NCBI GenBank assembly: GCA_965601455.1
Contig: OZ271831.1
Coordinates: forward strand, 434,001-498,000
Direction: 5' to 3'
From: JANQEU01 sp965601455
GTDB lineage: Bacteria > Bacteroidota > Bacteroidia > Cytophagales > Cyclobacteriaceae
DNA: 64,000 bases
Shown here piece after piece: positions 51,576 through 60,816 of the stretch (its first letter is position 1; every line of letters begins with the position of its first letter). The position numbers and the translations under genes are program-made. Below the pieces are notes generated by a model. It was given only the letters and a program-made list of their open reading frames with translations, was not told where the DNA came from and ran no database searches.

Positions 51576-52073
51576 CTAGAGAATTAGTTTCATCTGGTCC
51601 TCTCGAAAATATTTGCCTTTCCATTTGATGGCGTTTTCTTCGGAAGCGAAGGTTTTGAATCCTAAGCTCTCATAGAGATATTTAGCCTTTGCATTGGCTG
51701 GGACCACCGTCAGATTAATCTGTTCGATACCCTCTATCGAACGGACGCGTTCTATTATTTCTATGATGATCTTTTTTGCTATTCCCTTACCCCGAAAGCC
51801 AGGATCTACATATAGTTTGAACAGCACACCTTTATGCCTAAGTTTTCTCCTGTTATGTCCATCCCTGGTAAAACTCGCTACACCAACAAGCCTATCCTGA
51901 TCAAAAGCGCCCAGAGTAAAACTCTCAATTGAGTCTAATGTCGGAAATCCCTCCAATTCCTCGTCTTCAGGTGAAATCCTGAAGCTTTCTTCATCTTCCA
52001 TAAGCCCTCGAACAATCAACTTTTTGTAACTATCAAGGTGCTCTGAGCGAATCTCCTGAATTTTCACATTCAT
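51576..52073 (-). CDS. GNAT-family N-acetyltransferase (third of three)
   Basis: About 165 residues. Motif A LYVDPGFRGKGIAKKII (R-G-K-G-I-A), then QINLTVVPANAKAKYLYESLGFKTF; the conserved Asn/Tyr pair NAKAKYLY is typical. The frame reads further up from TTG at 52097; ATG 52073 is preferred. First of the three by transcription order; 37 bases separate it from the next GNAT. Confidence 0.87.
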   Translation of the reverse strand: MNVKIQEIRSEHLDSYKKLIVRGLMEDEESFRISPEDEELEGFPTLDSIESFTLGAFDQDRLVGVASFTRDGHNRRKLRHKGVLFKLYVDPGFRGKGIAKKIIIEIIERVRSIEGIEQINLTVVPANAKAKYLYESLGFKTFASEENAIKWKGKYFREDQMKLIL

Positions 52074-52115
52074 CTGGCTTCCTATTCTCTTTACCAATTT
52101 TCAATCAAGGTACCC

Positions 52116-52895
52116 CTAATCCTTCACACACCTCACGCAGTGACCTATGGATTTTAAGTAATTGAGTGATTGAACTTCAGGAAACGGACTGTTTATAAAT
52201 GGTGTCCAGGCGGCAACAGATCCTTCAACTCCGTCGGGTGCCCATATTTCCCCGGGTGTGCTTTCTGTACTACTCCACCAATACGCAAATTGATTAGGAA
52301 TAGAGACTGATTCACAGTTGATGGAGGGAGATGGTAAGGCATTAAAACCGATTTCATCTATTCCGGGACTGACTTCACCCAGGTTAAAATTGCTCCAGTA
52401 AGTTGTGTCTGTCGAACGTAGACTTACCGCCGAGGTTTCCGATCCAATGTAGTCAAAAAGCTCTTCCCATTCTTCTCGAGTCGGAATATGCCAACCATTT
52501 GGACAAATACCCTGGATTCTGTTGTTGCTTTCACTTTCTGCGTGGTTATTAGTGGCTGCCGCCCAAGTATACGATACTTGAGAAGACAGTTGGTCGGTAT
52601 TTCCAATCGATTCAGGTAGATCAAAGACGAACTCCGGTATTTTGTAATAAAAGCTAGCTTCAAAGTCATATAAATCACAATACCCATCAGGAGCTCTATT
52701 CAGAGGTGTTCCATCTTCATAGGTGGTAACTCGTAAGTTTTCGGCCATCCAAACCTGATTTCCGATTTCCACCGTTTTATAACTATTGCCGTCAATATCA
52801 ATCAATTCTTCATCTCGGATTTCTTCATCTGAACAAGAAAGCAGTGATGCTAAAAGGCATGTGATAAATGTTACAAGTAATTGCCTTGTTACCAC
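52116..52895 (-). CDS. FISUMP-domain lipoprotein
   Basis: 259 residues. A lipoprotein signal (LVTFITCLLASLLSC, Cys21) is followed by the Fibrobacter succinogenes major paralogous domain: DIDGNSYKTVEIGNQVWMAENLRVTTYEDG, ICPNGWHIPTREEWEELFDYIG, FNALPSP, YWWSSTES, and LNYLKSIGHCVRCVKD at the end. These are C-type-lectin-like surface proteins of unknown function in Bacteroidota and Fibrobacteres. The start is GTG at 52895; no ATG precedes the signal sequence. Confidence 0.88.
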   Translation of the reverse strand: MVTRQLLVTFITCLLASLLSCSDEEIRDEELIDIDGNSYKTVEIGNQVWMAENLRVTTYEDGTPLNRAPDGYCDLYDFEASFYYKIPEFVFDLPESIGNTDQLSSQVSYTWAAATNNHAESESNNRIQGICPNGWHIPTREEWEELFDYIGSETSAVSLRSTDTTYWSNFNLGEVSPGIDEIGFNALPSPSINCESVSIPNQFAYWWSSTESTPGEIWAPDGVEGSVAAWTPFINSPFPEVQSLNYLKSIGHCVRCVKD

Positions 52896-52941
52896 TGGAG
52901 ATAATTAATCAATGAATGTATTAAAATAATTGGATCTGAAC

Positions 52942-53853
52942 TTAAGGGTTGATTAACCTGACTTCATCAGCGACCTCGAAAGTCATCAAATCTTCACCGG
53001 CATAAAAAACACCGGTATAGAGATTTTTCATAGTATCATTCAACGTTTTCGATTCGGCACCAAGGTGATAAGCTACAGCTACTTTTGGTTTCACTGCATC
53101 AAACACTTTAGCGGCAACCTCTGGAAGCGTATGCGTTTTTCCTAACCTCATTAACCACTCCTTGTTAAAAATGCGAGTTTCATGGAATATCTCGTGTACC
53201 AATAAATCAGTACCCATGGCATATTTGATCAGATTGTCGGAATACCCGGTGTCTCCGGATATGACTACCGATTTTGATCCATAATCGATCCTAAATCCAT
53301 ATGCCGGTTCCTCACTATGATCAACTTCGAAAGCTGTGATTATTAACTTTCCATCTTCGAAAATGGTACCCTCCTGGTAAAATTCTGTTACCTCGAATCC
53401 AGGTTTAGATTCTGCCAACCCCCAAGCGTCAATAATTCCCTTGTAGGTGAGCTCCAAGCCATTTGTCATCTCAGCTAAACCTTTAGGGCCGTACGTTTTT
53501 AAAGGTTCTTGTCGGTGTCCATTGGTCTTGTGATAACTGGATAGCCAGACATCCGGAAAACCCAAAACATGGTCGCCATGAAGATGGGTAAAGAAGACCG
53601 CAGTGATATCGGCCAACTGCAAACCGTGCTTGTCAATGTTTACACTAATACCTCTACCCGCATCGAATATAAGCTTCTGGTCCGCTACTTCTACAAGTAC
53701 GCAAGGTCCCATGCGGTTGGCATCAACCGGGGGTGCACCTGTACCGATTAAAGTAACGATAATTCTATCTTCAACCTGATTGTCATGATTTAAACCAAAG
53801 GACGAGGTAGAATGATATAAAATGAAGAACATTAGAATTGTGGAAAACCTCAT
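52942..53853 (-). CDS. Secreted MBL-fold metallo-hydrolase (RNase Z-like)
   Basis: About 303 residues. A signal peptide (MRFSTILMFFILYHSTSSFG) precedes the zinc motif THLHGDHVLGFPD (His90, His92, Asp94, His95), IISGDTG-type ISGDTGYSDNL, VHEIFHETRI and a late His in AVAYHLGAES. The body LIGTGAPPVDANRMGPCVLVEV is that of the RNase Z/arylsulfatase-like MBL group, but the export signal rules out tRNA processing. Substrate probably a periplasmic ester or sulfate. ATG 53853 begins the signal peptide; the frame extends another 25 codons upstream without one. The gene upstream ends before a large hairpin. Confidence 0.85.
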   Translation of the reverse strand: MRFSTILMFFILYHSTSSFGLNHDNQVEDRIIVTLIGTGAPPVDANRMGPCVLVEVADQKLIFDAGRGISVNIDKHGLQLADITAVFFTHLHGDHVLGFPDVWLSSYHKTNGHRQEPLKTYGPKGLAEMTNGLELTYKGIIDAWGLAESKPGFEVTEFYQEGTIFEDGKLIITAFEVDHSEEPAYGFRIDYGSKSVVISGDTGYSDNLIKYAMGTDLLVHEIFHETRIFNKEWLMRLGKTHTLPEVAAKVFDAVKPKVAVAYHLGAESKTLNDTMKNLYTGVFYAGEDLMTFEVADEVRLINP

Positions 53854-53902
53854 CTGTTTACAGTGAATTGATGGCATTACCAATATTTCATACAAAATAT
53901 AA

Positions 53903-53955
53903 AATCGGCTGTAATCTACAAGAGGCAAAGTGGACTCTTAAGGTTACAGCCGATT
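53903..53955 (-). terminator. Large two-tier hairpin between esterase and MBL genes
   Basis: AATCGGCTGTAA (53903-53914) and TTACAGCCGATT (53944-53955) are perfect 12-base arms. In the 29-base loop AAGAG (53920-53924) and CTCTT (53935-53939) can form a second stem. On the minus strand it is followed by TTATATTTTG, so it may terminate the esterase transcript, but the loop is much longer than in ordinary terminators. Confidence 0.6.
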
Positions 53956-53983
53956 GTGATGAGGATGAAGCTTGATCGCGAGT

Positions 53984-55465
53984 CTATCGAATCGCCATCT
54001 GCCTGATTGAATCTCCTGGATGAATAGTTATTTCCAGCGATTGGTATTCTTCACCAATCATTCCCAGGTCAATTTCCTTCGAGTTTTTCAGGTGTTTATC
54101 GAAAAAGGCAGTAGTCAGTCGATTAACTACCTCAATTCCTAAATAAGGGTCGATTTCTCCAGTTCCTGCAAGTGCGGGCACAGGGATCATAAAAGGAATG
54201 TCCATGAAATTCGGATGTCCCGATTTCAATAGTTTGGTTTCATAAAAGTAGTTTGTGCTTTTGTTGATATATACATGGGAGTTGATATCCTCATGATCGG
54301 CCGGCCAATCTGCTGAAATGTAGAGAAATGGAATTTGGTATGTAGTATCTATTAGATTACCCCATGTGATACCGTCAATGTTCGCCGCAGCTTTCACGCG
54401 ATCATCCATCAATGGTACTTTTCCAGCAGATCCACCCCCGTTCGAGTGACCGAAAACACCAAGTTGCTCCAGGTTCATTTTTCCGGTCAAGGATCCGGTA
54501 TCATTCCAGGTTTCAAGTAAGTCAATGGTGTAGATCATATCTTTGGCCCATCGGTTCATTGACTCGCTCTCATAAAAATTTCTCACTGCGTCACTTACGA
54601 TGGGATGTCTTTCCTCGTAGCTAAGTCCATCTTTAAAAGCAGCTCTGAGAGGCGTGATGTTTTCCATGGCATTAGCTGATATTTCTCGTTGAAAATCATA
54701 GTCGAAATAGCGTTGATCTCCATCAGGGAAAGTCACCCCAAGGCTTTCATAGGTGTGATTCATGTTGATGATGATATAACCCTGGCTTGCCAATTCGGTT
54801 AACATGGCATAGTAACCCGTCGCTTTCGAACCATATCCATGAGAAAAGATTAGGACGGGAAATGACCCATCAGCAATTGGGATACCTGGATAAACATGGG
54901 TATTGACCCGATCGAGATAGTTCAGAGCGGTGGCTGGAAGACCATATTTGGTTGCAAAACCCGCTCGACCAGCGGGGTCAACGTAGCGATCGCTGGCTAA
55001 TCCCGAAATATCCGCATTGCTGGGATACCATATTTTGTACATCAGTTCCCGCTTATCTGATGGATCTTTTGTTATCACTTCATCTAATGTCGTTTCAACA
55101 TATCTGGATTCTGTGCCTACATTGAAAGCGCCCTGTGGTTCGGGCAGTGTAAACACAGGTAGGAGACTGGAGAGTACCCATCCAAAAAAGGCAAGAATTA
55201 CTATACCTGTAAACCCTAAGATTCTCAAGAAAGAAATCTTTGCAGGCTTGGAAATGTTCACTGCTTTTATTCTCCAAGCAAGAATCGGCAAGAGTAAATA
55301 TGCTGGTATCATTTGCCATCTCCATCCTTCAATTATGAAATGAAGTCCGGCGACTATGGCAAGCACAATGATGACGTAGTTTGAATTAATCCGTTTTAAT
55401 AACGGTCTTTTAATGAACGGAAGAACCGTTACAGAAAGTAAAAGAATGATTTCGAAAGTTCTCAT
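53984..55465 (-). CDS. Membrane-anchored PAF-acetylhydrolase-like alpha/beta hydrolase
   Basis: About 493 residues. Four predicted membrane helices in the first 120 residues (RTFEIILLLSVTVLPF, YVIIVLAIVAGLHFII, ILGFTGIVILAFFGWVLSSLLPVF) precede a hydrolase domain: VLIFSHGYGSKATGYYAML (oxyanion), MNHTYESLGVTFPDG, nucleophile in LGVFGHSNGGGSAGKV, DDRVKAAANIDGITWG, acid and base near the end (LKSGHPNFMDIPFM). This matches PAF-acetylhydrolase-like/dienelactone-type esterases. The start is ATG 55465, confirmed by alignment to the paralogue at 1-790, which begins MQTFEILF; a TTG further upstream is rejected. Substrate unknown. Confidence 0.85.
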   Translation of the reverse strand: MRTFEIILLLSVTVLPFIKRPLLKRINSNYVIIVLAIVAGLHFIIEGWRWQMIPAYLLLPILAWRIKAVNISKPAKISFLRILGFTGIVILAFFGWVLSSLLPVFTLPEPQGAFNVGTESRYVETTLDEVITKDPSDKRELMYKIWYPSNADISGLASDRYVDPAGRAGFATKYGLPATALNYLDRVNTHVYPGIPIADGSFPVLIFSHGYGSKATGYYAMLTELASQGYIIINMNHTYESLGVTFPDGDQRYFDYDFQREISANAMENITPLRAAFKDGLSYEERHPIVSDAVRNFYESESMNRWAKDMIYTIDLLETWNDTGSLTGKMNLEQLGVFGHSNGGGSAGKVPLMDDRVKAAANIDGITWGNLIDTTYQIPFLYISADWPADHEDINSHVYINKSTNYFYETKLLKSGHPNFMDIPFMIPVPALAGTGEIDPYLGIEVVNRLTTAFFDKHLKNSKEIDLGMIGEEYQSLEITIHPGDSIRQMAIR

Positions 55466-55604
55466 AAAAGTCAATTTCCTGTTGTGAAAGAATTTTTATA
55501 CAAAGCTTGCTCTGAGCTCCTTCACCCACAATGTTGAATACACCTGTTGGCGTGTCGTTTGTCGATTATTGTGAGCTATTGGTGCCTGAGACCAGGATAC
55601 TGAA

Positions 55605-56297
55605 CTAACCTAAAGCAAAATCCACCGCGCTTTCTGCGTGGATCCTGGTGGTATCAAAAACGGGAATACTTGCATCTCCAGACTGGATCAAGAGCGGAAT
55701 TTCAGTACAGCCTAGAATTACTCCTTCGGCACCCTCTTGGATGGATTTTTCAATTACACCCTGGTATTCGATTTTTGAGTCCTGAATAATACTTCCCTGC
55801 ACCAATTCCTCATAAATGATTCGATGCACCGATTGTCTATCGGGTTCGTTTGGAATGATTACTTCGATATCAAACTGCCGTTTAAGGATTTCCTTGTAAA
55901 AATCTTTCTCCATCGTGAAGCTGGTTCCGAGTAATAGAACCTTACCAATGCCTTGTTGCTTGATCTGTTGCCCGGTAGCCTGGGCAATATGAAGAAATGG
56001 GATATTGATGCTGTCAACTATTGCCTTCTCGCAGAGGTGCATAGTATTGGTGCAGAGAACTACAATGTCGGCACCTGCATTCTCAAGATTGATCGCCGCC
56101 TCAGCCATCATCTGGTTCAACGATTGCCAGTCGTTATCATGCTGTAATTCTTCAATTTCCGAAAAATTCACAGATTCCATTACGCACTTTGCGGAATGAA
56201 ATCCACCCAGTCGACTTTTAACCGTTTCATTGATTATTCGATAGTAAACCAGTGAGGATTCCCAACTCATCCCACCGATTAGACCAATTTTCTTCAT
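55605..56297 (-). CDS. Aspartate/glutamate racemase family protein
   Basis: 230 residues with the cofactor-independent two-cysteine racemase fold: KKIGLIGGMSWESSLVYYRIIN, catalytic Cys82 in VVLCTNTMH and Cys197 in VILGCTEIPLL, plus DTTRIHAESAVDFAL. The Thr/Asn after Cys82 and Thr-Glu after Cys197 fit the aspartate racemase (YgeA-like) group. It would interconvert L- and D-Asp or Glu in the cytoplasm. Next gene downstream on the same strand is the PAF-acetylhydrolase-like esterase. Confidence 0.88.
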   Translation of the reverse strand: MKKIGLIGGMSWESSLVYYRIINETVKSRLGGFHSAKCVMESVNFSEIEELQHDNDWQSLNQMMAEAAINLENAGADIVVLCTNTMHLCEKAIVDSINIPFLHIAQATGQQIKQQGIGKVLLLGTSFTMEKDFYKEILKRQFDIEVIIPNEPDRQSVHRIIYEELVQGSIIQDSKIEYQGVIEKSIQEGAEGVILGCTEIPLLIQSGDASIPVFDTTRIHAESAVDFALG

Positions 56298-56329
56298 TAC
56301 TTTTCAATGATTCTGATATACATATTCCC

Positions 56330-58207
56330 TTAAGCTGGATGGTTATTACCACTTGGCAGCTTGATCGTTACTGTGGTTCCGATATCCTCTTCTGACTTAA
56401 ACTCCATTTCGCCTTTATGCTCCTTGATTATAGTGTAGGTAATAGATAAACCTAATCCTGTTCCGTGCCCCGGATCTTTAGTCGTAAAAAAAGGGTCCGT
56501 GACTTTTGATAGGTCTTCCTTATTTATTCCAATTCCATCGTCAGAAATACAGACAACAATAAATTGATCTGACCAATCTGTTTGAATTGAGATAGTACCA
56601 GACTCCTTTATGGCTTGGATGGAATTCATTAATAGATTCACAAAAACCTGATGTAGTTTTCCTTTATCCCCAAGTATCAATTTTCCTTCCTTCGTAAATT
56701 GCTTTACTACTTTAATTCTTGGTTCATACTGCTTGCTTAACATCAAAAGGGCATTATCAATTACCTCATGAATATCACACTCTTCTTCAAAATGGTCGTG
56801 GCTTCTACTGAACTGCGTTAAACCACTTACAATGCTACTTGCCCTATCCAAACCCAACTCTAAATAATTAAGAGTTGTATCTATGGATTCATCTTTTGGT
56901 AATTCCTTCTGAAAGTATTGTCTTAGCGTTATAAGGCTTCCATTGATAAAATTCAAAGGGTTATTTAGCTCATGAGCTACGCCGGAAGTGAGGATGCCAA
57001 GCGAAGCCATTTTTTCTGACTGAACAAGCCTGGACTGGGCCTCTTTCAAGTCTTGTAAGGCAGAATTTAATTCCCGATTCTTTTTATCGATGATCGAAGT
57101 TTTTCGGGATAATTCATCATTTGCGACAGTGAGTTCTTTGTTGGTATTAGTTAATAATTGGGTCTTTTCATCTACCAAATTTTGGAGATTATTGCGATGA
57201 GACTCCAGTTCGATCTGCATCGCTTTCTTTTCCGTAATATCGTAGAAAATGCCTTCGATACCTTGAATAATTCCTTCACCATTTTGAATTAGTGTTGCGT
57301 TTGTTTCAATGGTAATAATCCTATTGTCCGAAGTTTGGAAGGATGACTGGAAAAGCTCTACATTTCCATTTTCCGTGACTTGCTTCCAAAAATCAGTTTC
57401 TTCGAGAGGATCATTAAAAAAGAGTGAGAAGTTGTTACCCAACAAGTCACTCTCTTTGTAACCTGTAATCCGGCTTACGGAAGGACTAACAATGACAATC
57501 CTCCGATTCTCGTCTAATTTGTAAAATCCTCCAAACAGATTATTTACGATGCTACGGTATAGCAATTCACTTTCCGAAAGTCTTTTTTGGGCGAGCTCCA
57601 ACGCCTTATTTTGCCTTTCTTTTATCCTGGAATCTTTCAAGGCATTTTCAATTGCCCGATCTGCAAATTTGGTGGCAAAAAAAAGGATTAATGTTATCAG
57701 AATTATAGTGACCGAAAAGAACAATTGTGCTTCATCGAGTTTTTCAGTTTGAGTCTCGTCATAATTGTCCTTGATGTGAAAATATACTTGAAAACTACTT
57801 AAGAAGATCACCAATCCTGTGATCAGAAGTATTCTTCGAGAGGCGAAAAATGAAGCAAAAACTAACAACGTAATTGCCAAATAGAACTCCTCAGAATATT
57901 TAGTCACTAATGTATCGCCATCGAAATAGTTGATAACGATTGCTACGATGACTAGACATCCGATTGAGAAAATGTTGCCTGCCTTTTTAAATCCATGATT
58001 CTTATGGTAAAACAAGGTTATAACAACGAAAACTTGAGCAACTGGAATAAAGTAGTCGGATACAGAAAAATCTGGTTTGGGGAATAAGGCTTGATAGAGT
58101 AAAATAAACAGCAGGATAAATGCACAAATCATGAAAAAGATGAATGCCTGTGATTTCTGCCGTTCTAGCGGACTTTGTTGATGCTTCGGCGTAAAGTACT
58201 TAATCAT
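56330..58207 (-). CDS. PAS-domain sensor histidine kinase
   Basis: 625 residues. Six predicted membrane helices (about 20-185), a coiled linker, a PAS domain (about 215-325: LYRSIVNNLFGGFYKLDENRRIV, IQGIEGIFYDITEKKAMQ), a second coiled coil (about 330-400), HisKA with SGVAHELNNPLNFINGS (His412), and HATPase_c with NLLMNSIQAI, DDGIGI and GTGLGLSI. The C-terminus stops right after the ATPase domain. It follows the LytR-type regulator by 95 bases on the same strand and may be a separate unit. Its catalytic half resembles the 7TM-DISM kinase at 1021-3111. No own receiver is adjacent. Confidence 0.88.
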   Translation of the reverse strand: MIKYFTPKHQQSPLERQKSQAFIFFMICAFILLFILLYQALFPKPDFSVSDYFIPVAQVFVVITLFYHKNHGFKKAGNIFSIGCLVIVAIVINYFDGDTLVTKYSEEFYLAITLLVFASFFASRRILLITGLVIFLSSFQVYFHIKDNYDETQTEKLDEAQLFFSVTIILITLILFFATKFADRAIENALKDSRIKERQNKALELAQKRLSESELLYRSIVNNLFGGFYKLDENRRIVIVSPSVSRITGYKESDLLGNNFSLFFNDPLEETDFWKQVTENGNVELFQSSFQTSDNRIITIETNATLIQNGEGIIQGIEGIFYDITEKKAMQIELESHRNNLQNLVDEKTQLLTNTNKELTVANDELSRKTSIIDKKNRELNSALQDLKEAQSRLVQSEKMASLGILTSGVAHELNNPLNFINGSLITLRQYFQKELPKDESIDTTLNYLELGLDRASSIVSGLTQFSRSHDHFEEECDIHEVIDNALLMLSKQYEPRIKVVKQFTKEGKLILGDKGKLHQVFVNLLMNSIQAIKESGTISIQTDWSDQFIVVCISDDGIGINKEDLSKVTDPFFTTKDPGHGTGLGLSITYTIIKEHKGEMEFKSEEDIGTTVTIKLPSGNNHPA

Positions 58208-58248
58208 TTACCGTACAGTAATAACGATTTTGTATCCAAAAATCAATC

Positions 58249-58286
58249 ATTCCCCCTATATAGGAATAATCTTGGAGAATCTCCAA
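58249..58286. repeat. Two inverted repeats between a LytR gene and a histidine-kinase gene
   Basis: TTGGAGA (58272-58278) and TCTCCAA (58280-58286) form a 15-base perfect palindrome around one A. Next to it ATTCC (58249-58253) and GGAAT (58263-58267) are inverted. No T-run follows, so they look like operator sites ahead of the histidine kinase starting at 58207 more than a terminator. Confidence 0.35.
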
Positions 58287-58302
58287 AACAAAACGGAATT
58301 CA

Positions 58303-59052
58303 TTATTGATTCAGCCACTCTTTGAACTCGCCCACTCTTTCCCTGGCCACAATCATTTCTTCTGAGTCGAATCCTTCGACTTTGATTTTGAGGCGGCTAT
58401 TGGAAAAGGTTATGATATCGCTGATCGCGTCCATATTAACAATAAACTTCCTACTGATCCTGAAAAAGAGTTCAGGATCCAGAAGTTCGTCAAGTTGATC
58501 CAGTGTAAAATCTAACAGATAGTTTGTGCCGGATTGAGTGTGATTCCAGGTGGCCTTATCTCTGCTATAAATGACCATCGATTCCTTGGTGGGGATGGTC
58601 TTCAGATGTTCTCCTACTTTAATCACAAAGCGCTCTTTATACTTTTTTTGGTTGTCCTGGATTAGAGACAATAATACGGATGTATCTGGGGGTGTCACCT
58701 GGTTCGCTCTGAATTTCGCAAGCGCTTGCTGTAGTTCCTCGGGGACAATTGGTTTTAACAAGTAGTCAAGAGCGTTTACTCTAAATGCATCAATCGCGTA
58801 CTGATCATAAGCCGTTGTGAATATTATTGGGAACTTGACTTCAACTTCTTTAAGGATTTCAAAGCTTTTTCCATCTGCTAGTTGAATATCAAAAAATGCC
58901 AATTCCGGGTGTGTGTTGTTTTTGAGCCACTCGATGCTTGACCGGACTGAATCAAGATGGGCAATGACATCGTAGTTCTCTTCCATATCCGATAACAAAT
59001 GAGTAAGTCTATCCGCGGCTATGCCTTCATCTTCAATTATCAGTACTTTCAT
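58303..59052 (-). CDS. LytTR-family response regulator
   Basis: 249 residues. Receiver domain with acidic pair IIEDEG, phospho-acceptor Asp55 in LAFFDIQL, T/Y switch in FTTAYDQYAIDAF and LDYLLKPI; a linker; and a LytTR DNA-binding domain (about 145-249: FVIKVGEHLKTIPTKESMVIYSRD, FFRISRKFIVNMDAISDI). It binds DNA as a phosphorylated dimer. Its ATG overlaps the stop of the LytS-type kinase by four bases, so the pair is coupled. Fourth gene of the TonB receptor operon. Confidence 0.92.
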   Translation of the reverse strand: MKVLIIEDEGIAADRLTHLLSDMEENYDVIAHLDSVRSSIEWLKNNTHPELAFFDIQLADGKSFEILKEVEVKFPIIFTTAYDQYAIDAFRVNALDYLLKPIVPEELQQALAKFRANQVTPPDTSVLLSLIQDNQKKYKERFVIKVGEHLKTIPTKESMVIYSRDKATWNHTQSGTNYLLDFTLDQLDELLDPELFFRISRKFIVNMDAISDIITFSNSRLKIKVEGFDSEEMIVARERVGEFKEWLNQ

Positions 59053-60095
59053 TCTTCCAGGGTTAAGAGCGGTATACGAACAATGAATTGATTTTCCAGT
59101 TCTTCAACTTCAACCGGATTATCAGTCAGCATTTCATAGCGTAATCGAATATTGCTTAATCCAACACCACTGCTTTCCATTTTATCCAGAAGAAGTCTGT
59201 TTATGTTATTTGAAACGGCTATCGTTTCTCCTGAACGTTCAATAGTTATATCTAACTTTCTGTCCTTTGAGATCTCATTATGTTTGATGCAATTCTCTAT
59301 TAGCATCTGCAGTGCCACCGGAGGTACAACAAGGTTACCCGGAATGTCATTAAGATTTTTGAAGTGGACATTTATGTTTTCACCAAAACGTATTTTGTTG
59401 AGGTAGACGAACGATTTCAAGAAGTCCAGTTCCTCTTCGAGGGGGACGACCTCATCATTTTGATGATCAAGGATGTATCTATATACCTGCGAGAGTTTTT
59501 GTATAAATTCTACAGCTTTTTGTTGATTGTCGTAAACAAGAGTTGAGAGAGCATTCAGACTATTGAATAGGAAATGAGGGTTTACCTGGTTACGTAGCGA
59601 TTCAAATTTCGATTTCAGTCCCTCTGCCTTTAAACGTTCCACTTTCGTGGCAGCATCCCGCCATTCAAAGAGAAATGCCTTCCCATGGCCCCACAATGAC
59701 ATCACTAAGGTTATACCAAAAGGTAAAATGTAGATGGTCCAACCCTGATTCGTCCAAACATCGGAAAAAGAAAAGTCAAAGTAGAACTCAACCTGAACAA
59801 ACAAAATCACTGTTGCGGCGGTAAGGGTAAATGTGACCATTACGATAACACCGATGATTGTTCGTTTTACCGGAGCTTCGAGCCAGGACCACCTCTCATC
59901 GATTTTATCAATTAGATAGCTGTTTCCATTTGCAAGAATGGTCCAATAGCAGAATGATAGGACCATGGTCTCAAGCACTTCCGGGAAATCCCGAGCTGAA
60001 AAAGCATTTCGCTCAATTATTAAAGCCAATAACAGGGAGCCTGATAGCGGTACAGTAATCCAATTATTTATTTTTTTTGTGATGGATATGTTCAT
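59049..60095 (-). CDS. LytS-type sensor histidine kinase
   Basis: About 348 residues. Four predicted membrane helices in the first 140 residues, then the His_kinase domain with LRNQVNPHFLFNSLNALST (His174) and an HATPase_c domain with LIENCIKHNEI and GVGLSNIRLRYEM. This is the standard partner of LytTR regulators. The ATG at 60095 is chosen over ATG 60128, which would add a hydrophilic, non-homologous stretch; the difference is 11 residues. The upstream secreted protein ends 53 bases earlier. Likely senses something at the membrane, perhaps the state of the transporter encoded first in the operon. Confidence 0.89.
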   Translation of the reverse strand: MNISITKKINNWITVPLSGSLLLALIIERNAFSARDFPEVLETMVLSFCYWTILANGNSYLIDKIDERWSWLEAPVKRTIIGVIVMVTFTLTAATVILFVQVEFYFDFSFSDVWTNQGWTIYILPFGITLVMSLWGHGKAFLFEWRDAATKVERLKAEGLKSKFESLRNQVNPHFLFNSLNALSTLVYDNQQKAVEFIQKLSQVYRYILDHQNDEVVPLEEELDFLKSFVYLNKIRFGENINVHFKNLNDIPGNLVVPPVALQMLIENCIKHNEISKDRKLDITIERSGETIAVSNNINRLLLDKMESSGVGLSNIRLRYEMLTDNPVEVEELENQFIVRIPLLTLEE

Positions 60096-60148
60096 CCTTA
60101 TGCAAGTTAAAAGGATCGGATGGAACATCCGATCCAGGGATATAGCTT

Positions 60149-60796
60149 CTAGTTTTCCACCGAATTACACATGCCTTTGTATTGACCAATCATGTTTTGT
60201 CCCCATTGAGGAGCTAAAGGAGATATTGCATTGTGGTTTTCGAAAAGATATTCTGCCCGTGAGACGAGTGCACAGGGTTCGCTGATCGGTGTCCCGAAGA
60301 ACTGTGCAGTTCCTATTTGCATTTGAGCCATAAATAAGGTGGCTCGAGGGTTCTCAGGATCAAGTGCCATGGCTTTTCCGAATGACTCCATCACCTTCGG
60401 AGTTAAGGTTTGACCACGTGTTGCGGGGTCTACAGAGACTTTCATCATGTCTACAAATCCCTGGAGAGCAATAATTTCGGAATTGTTCGGAGAGATTTCG
60501 GTCGCCAGATTCAAGGCACCATGCGCTCTATCCAGTATTTCGTCTTTCTCAGCCGGGTTTTCAACACGAAAACTCTTAAAAACATGAGTAAGTGCTTCGT
60601 AATACCGAGGCTCCCATTTCCCGGCTTCCACTTGAGCAATACGGGAGAATTTATTGGTGAGTTGATCAAATTCCGTTGCTTCTTTAGCCTGGTATATCTG
60701 GGCAATCGAAGTTGACATTGTTTGTTCGTAATTACCCTGGGCTAATCCATTGATCGCTAATAGGGCCAACAAAAGAGTTAATTTAACAGTTTTCAT
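60149..60796 (-). CDS. Secreted TPR-like protein of unknown function
   Basis: 215 residues with a signal peptide (MKTVKLTLLLALLAINGLAQ) and an all-helical body with TPR-like helix pairs: WEPRYYEALTHVFKSF, AHGALNLATEISPNNSEIIALQGFV, ESFGKAMALDPENPRATLFMAQM. It ends with two Cys. Genes of this kind recur between TonB receptors and LytS/LytR pairs in Bacteroidota, but I know no function. It is 20 bases after the receptor gene, so it is part of that operon; it could link the receptor to the periplasmic side of the kinase. Confidence 0.75.
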   Translation of the reverse strand: MKTVKLTLLLALLAINGLAQGNYEQTMSTSIAQIYQAKEATEFDQLTNKFSRIAQVEAGKWEPRYYEALTHVFKSFRVENPAEKDEILDRAHGALNLATEISPNNSEIIALQGFVDMMKVSVDPATRGQTLTPKVMESFGKAMALDPENPRATLFMAQMQIGTAQFFGTPISEPCALVSRAEYLFENHNAISPLAPQWGQNMIGQYKGMCNSVEN

Positions 60797-60816
60797 ATTA
60801 TTTTAAATAACGGTAT

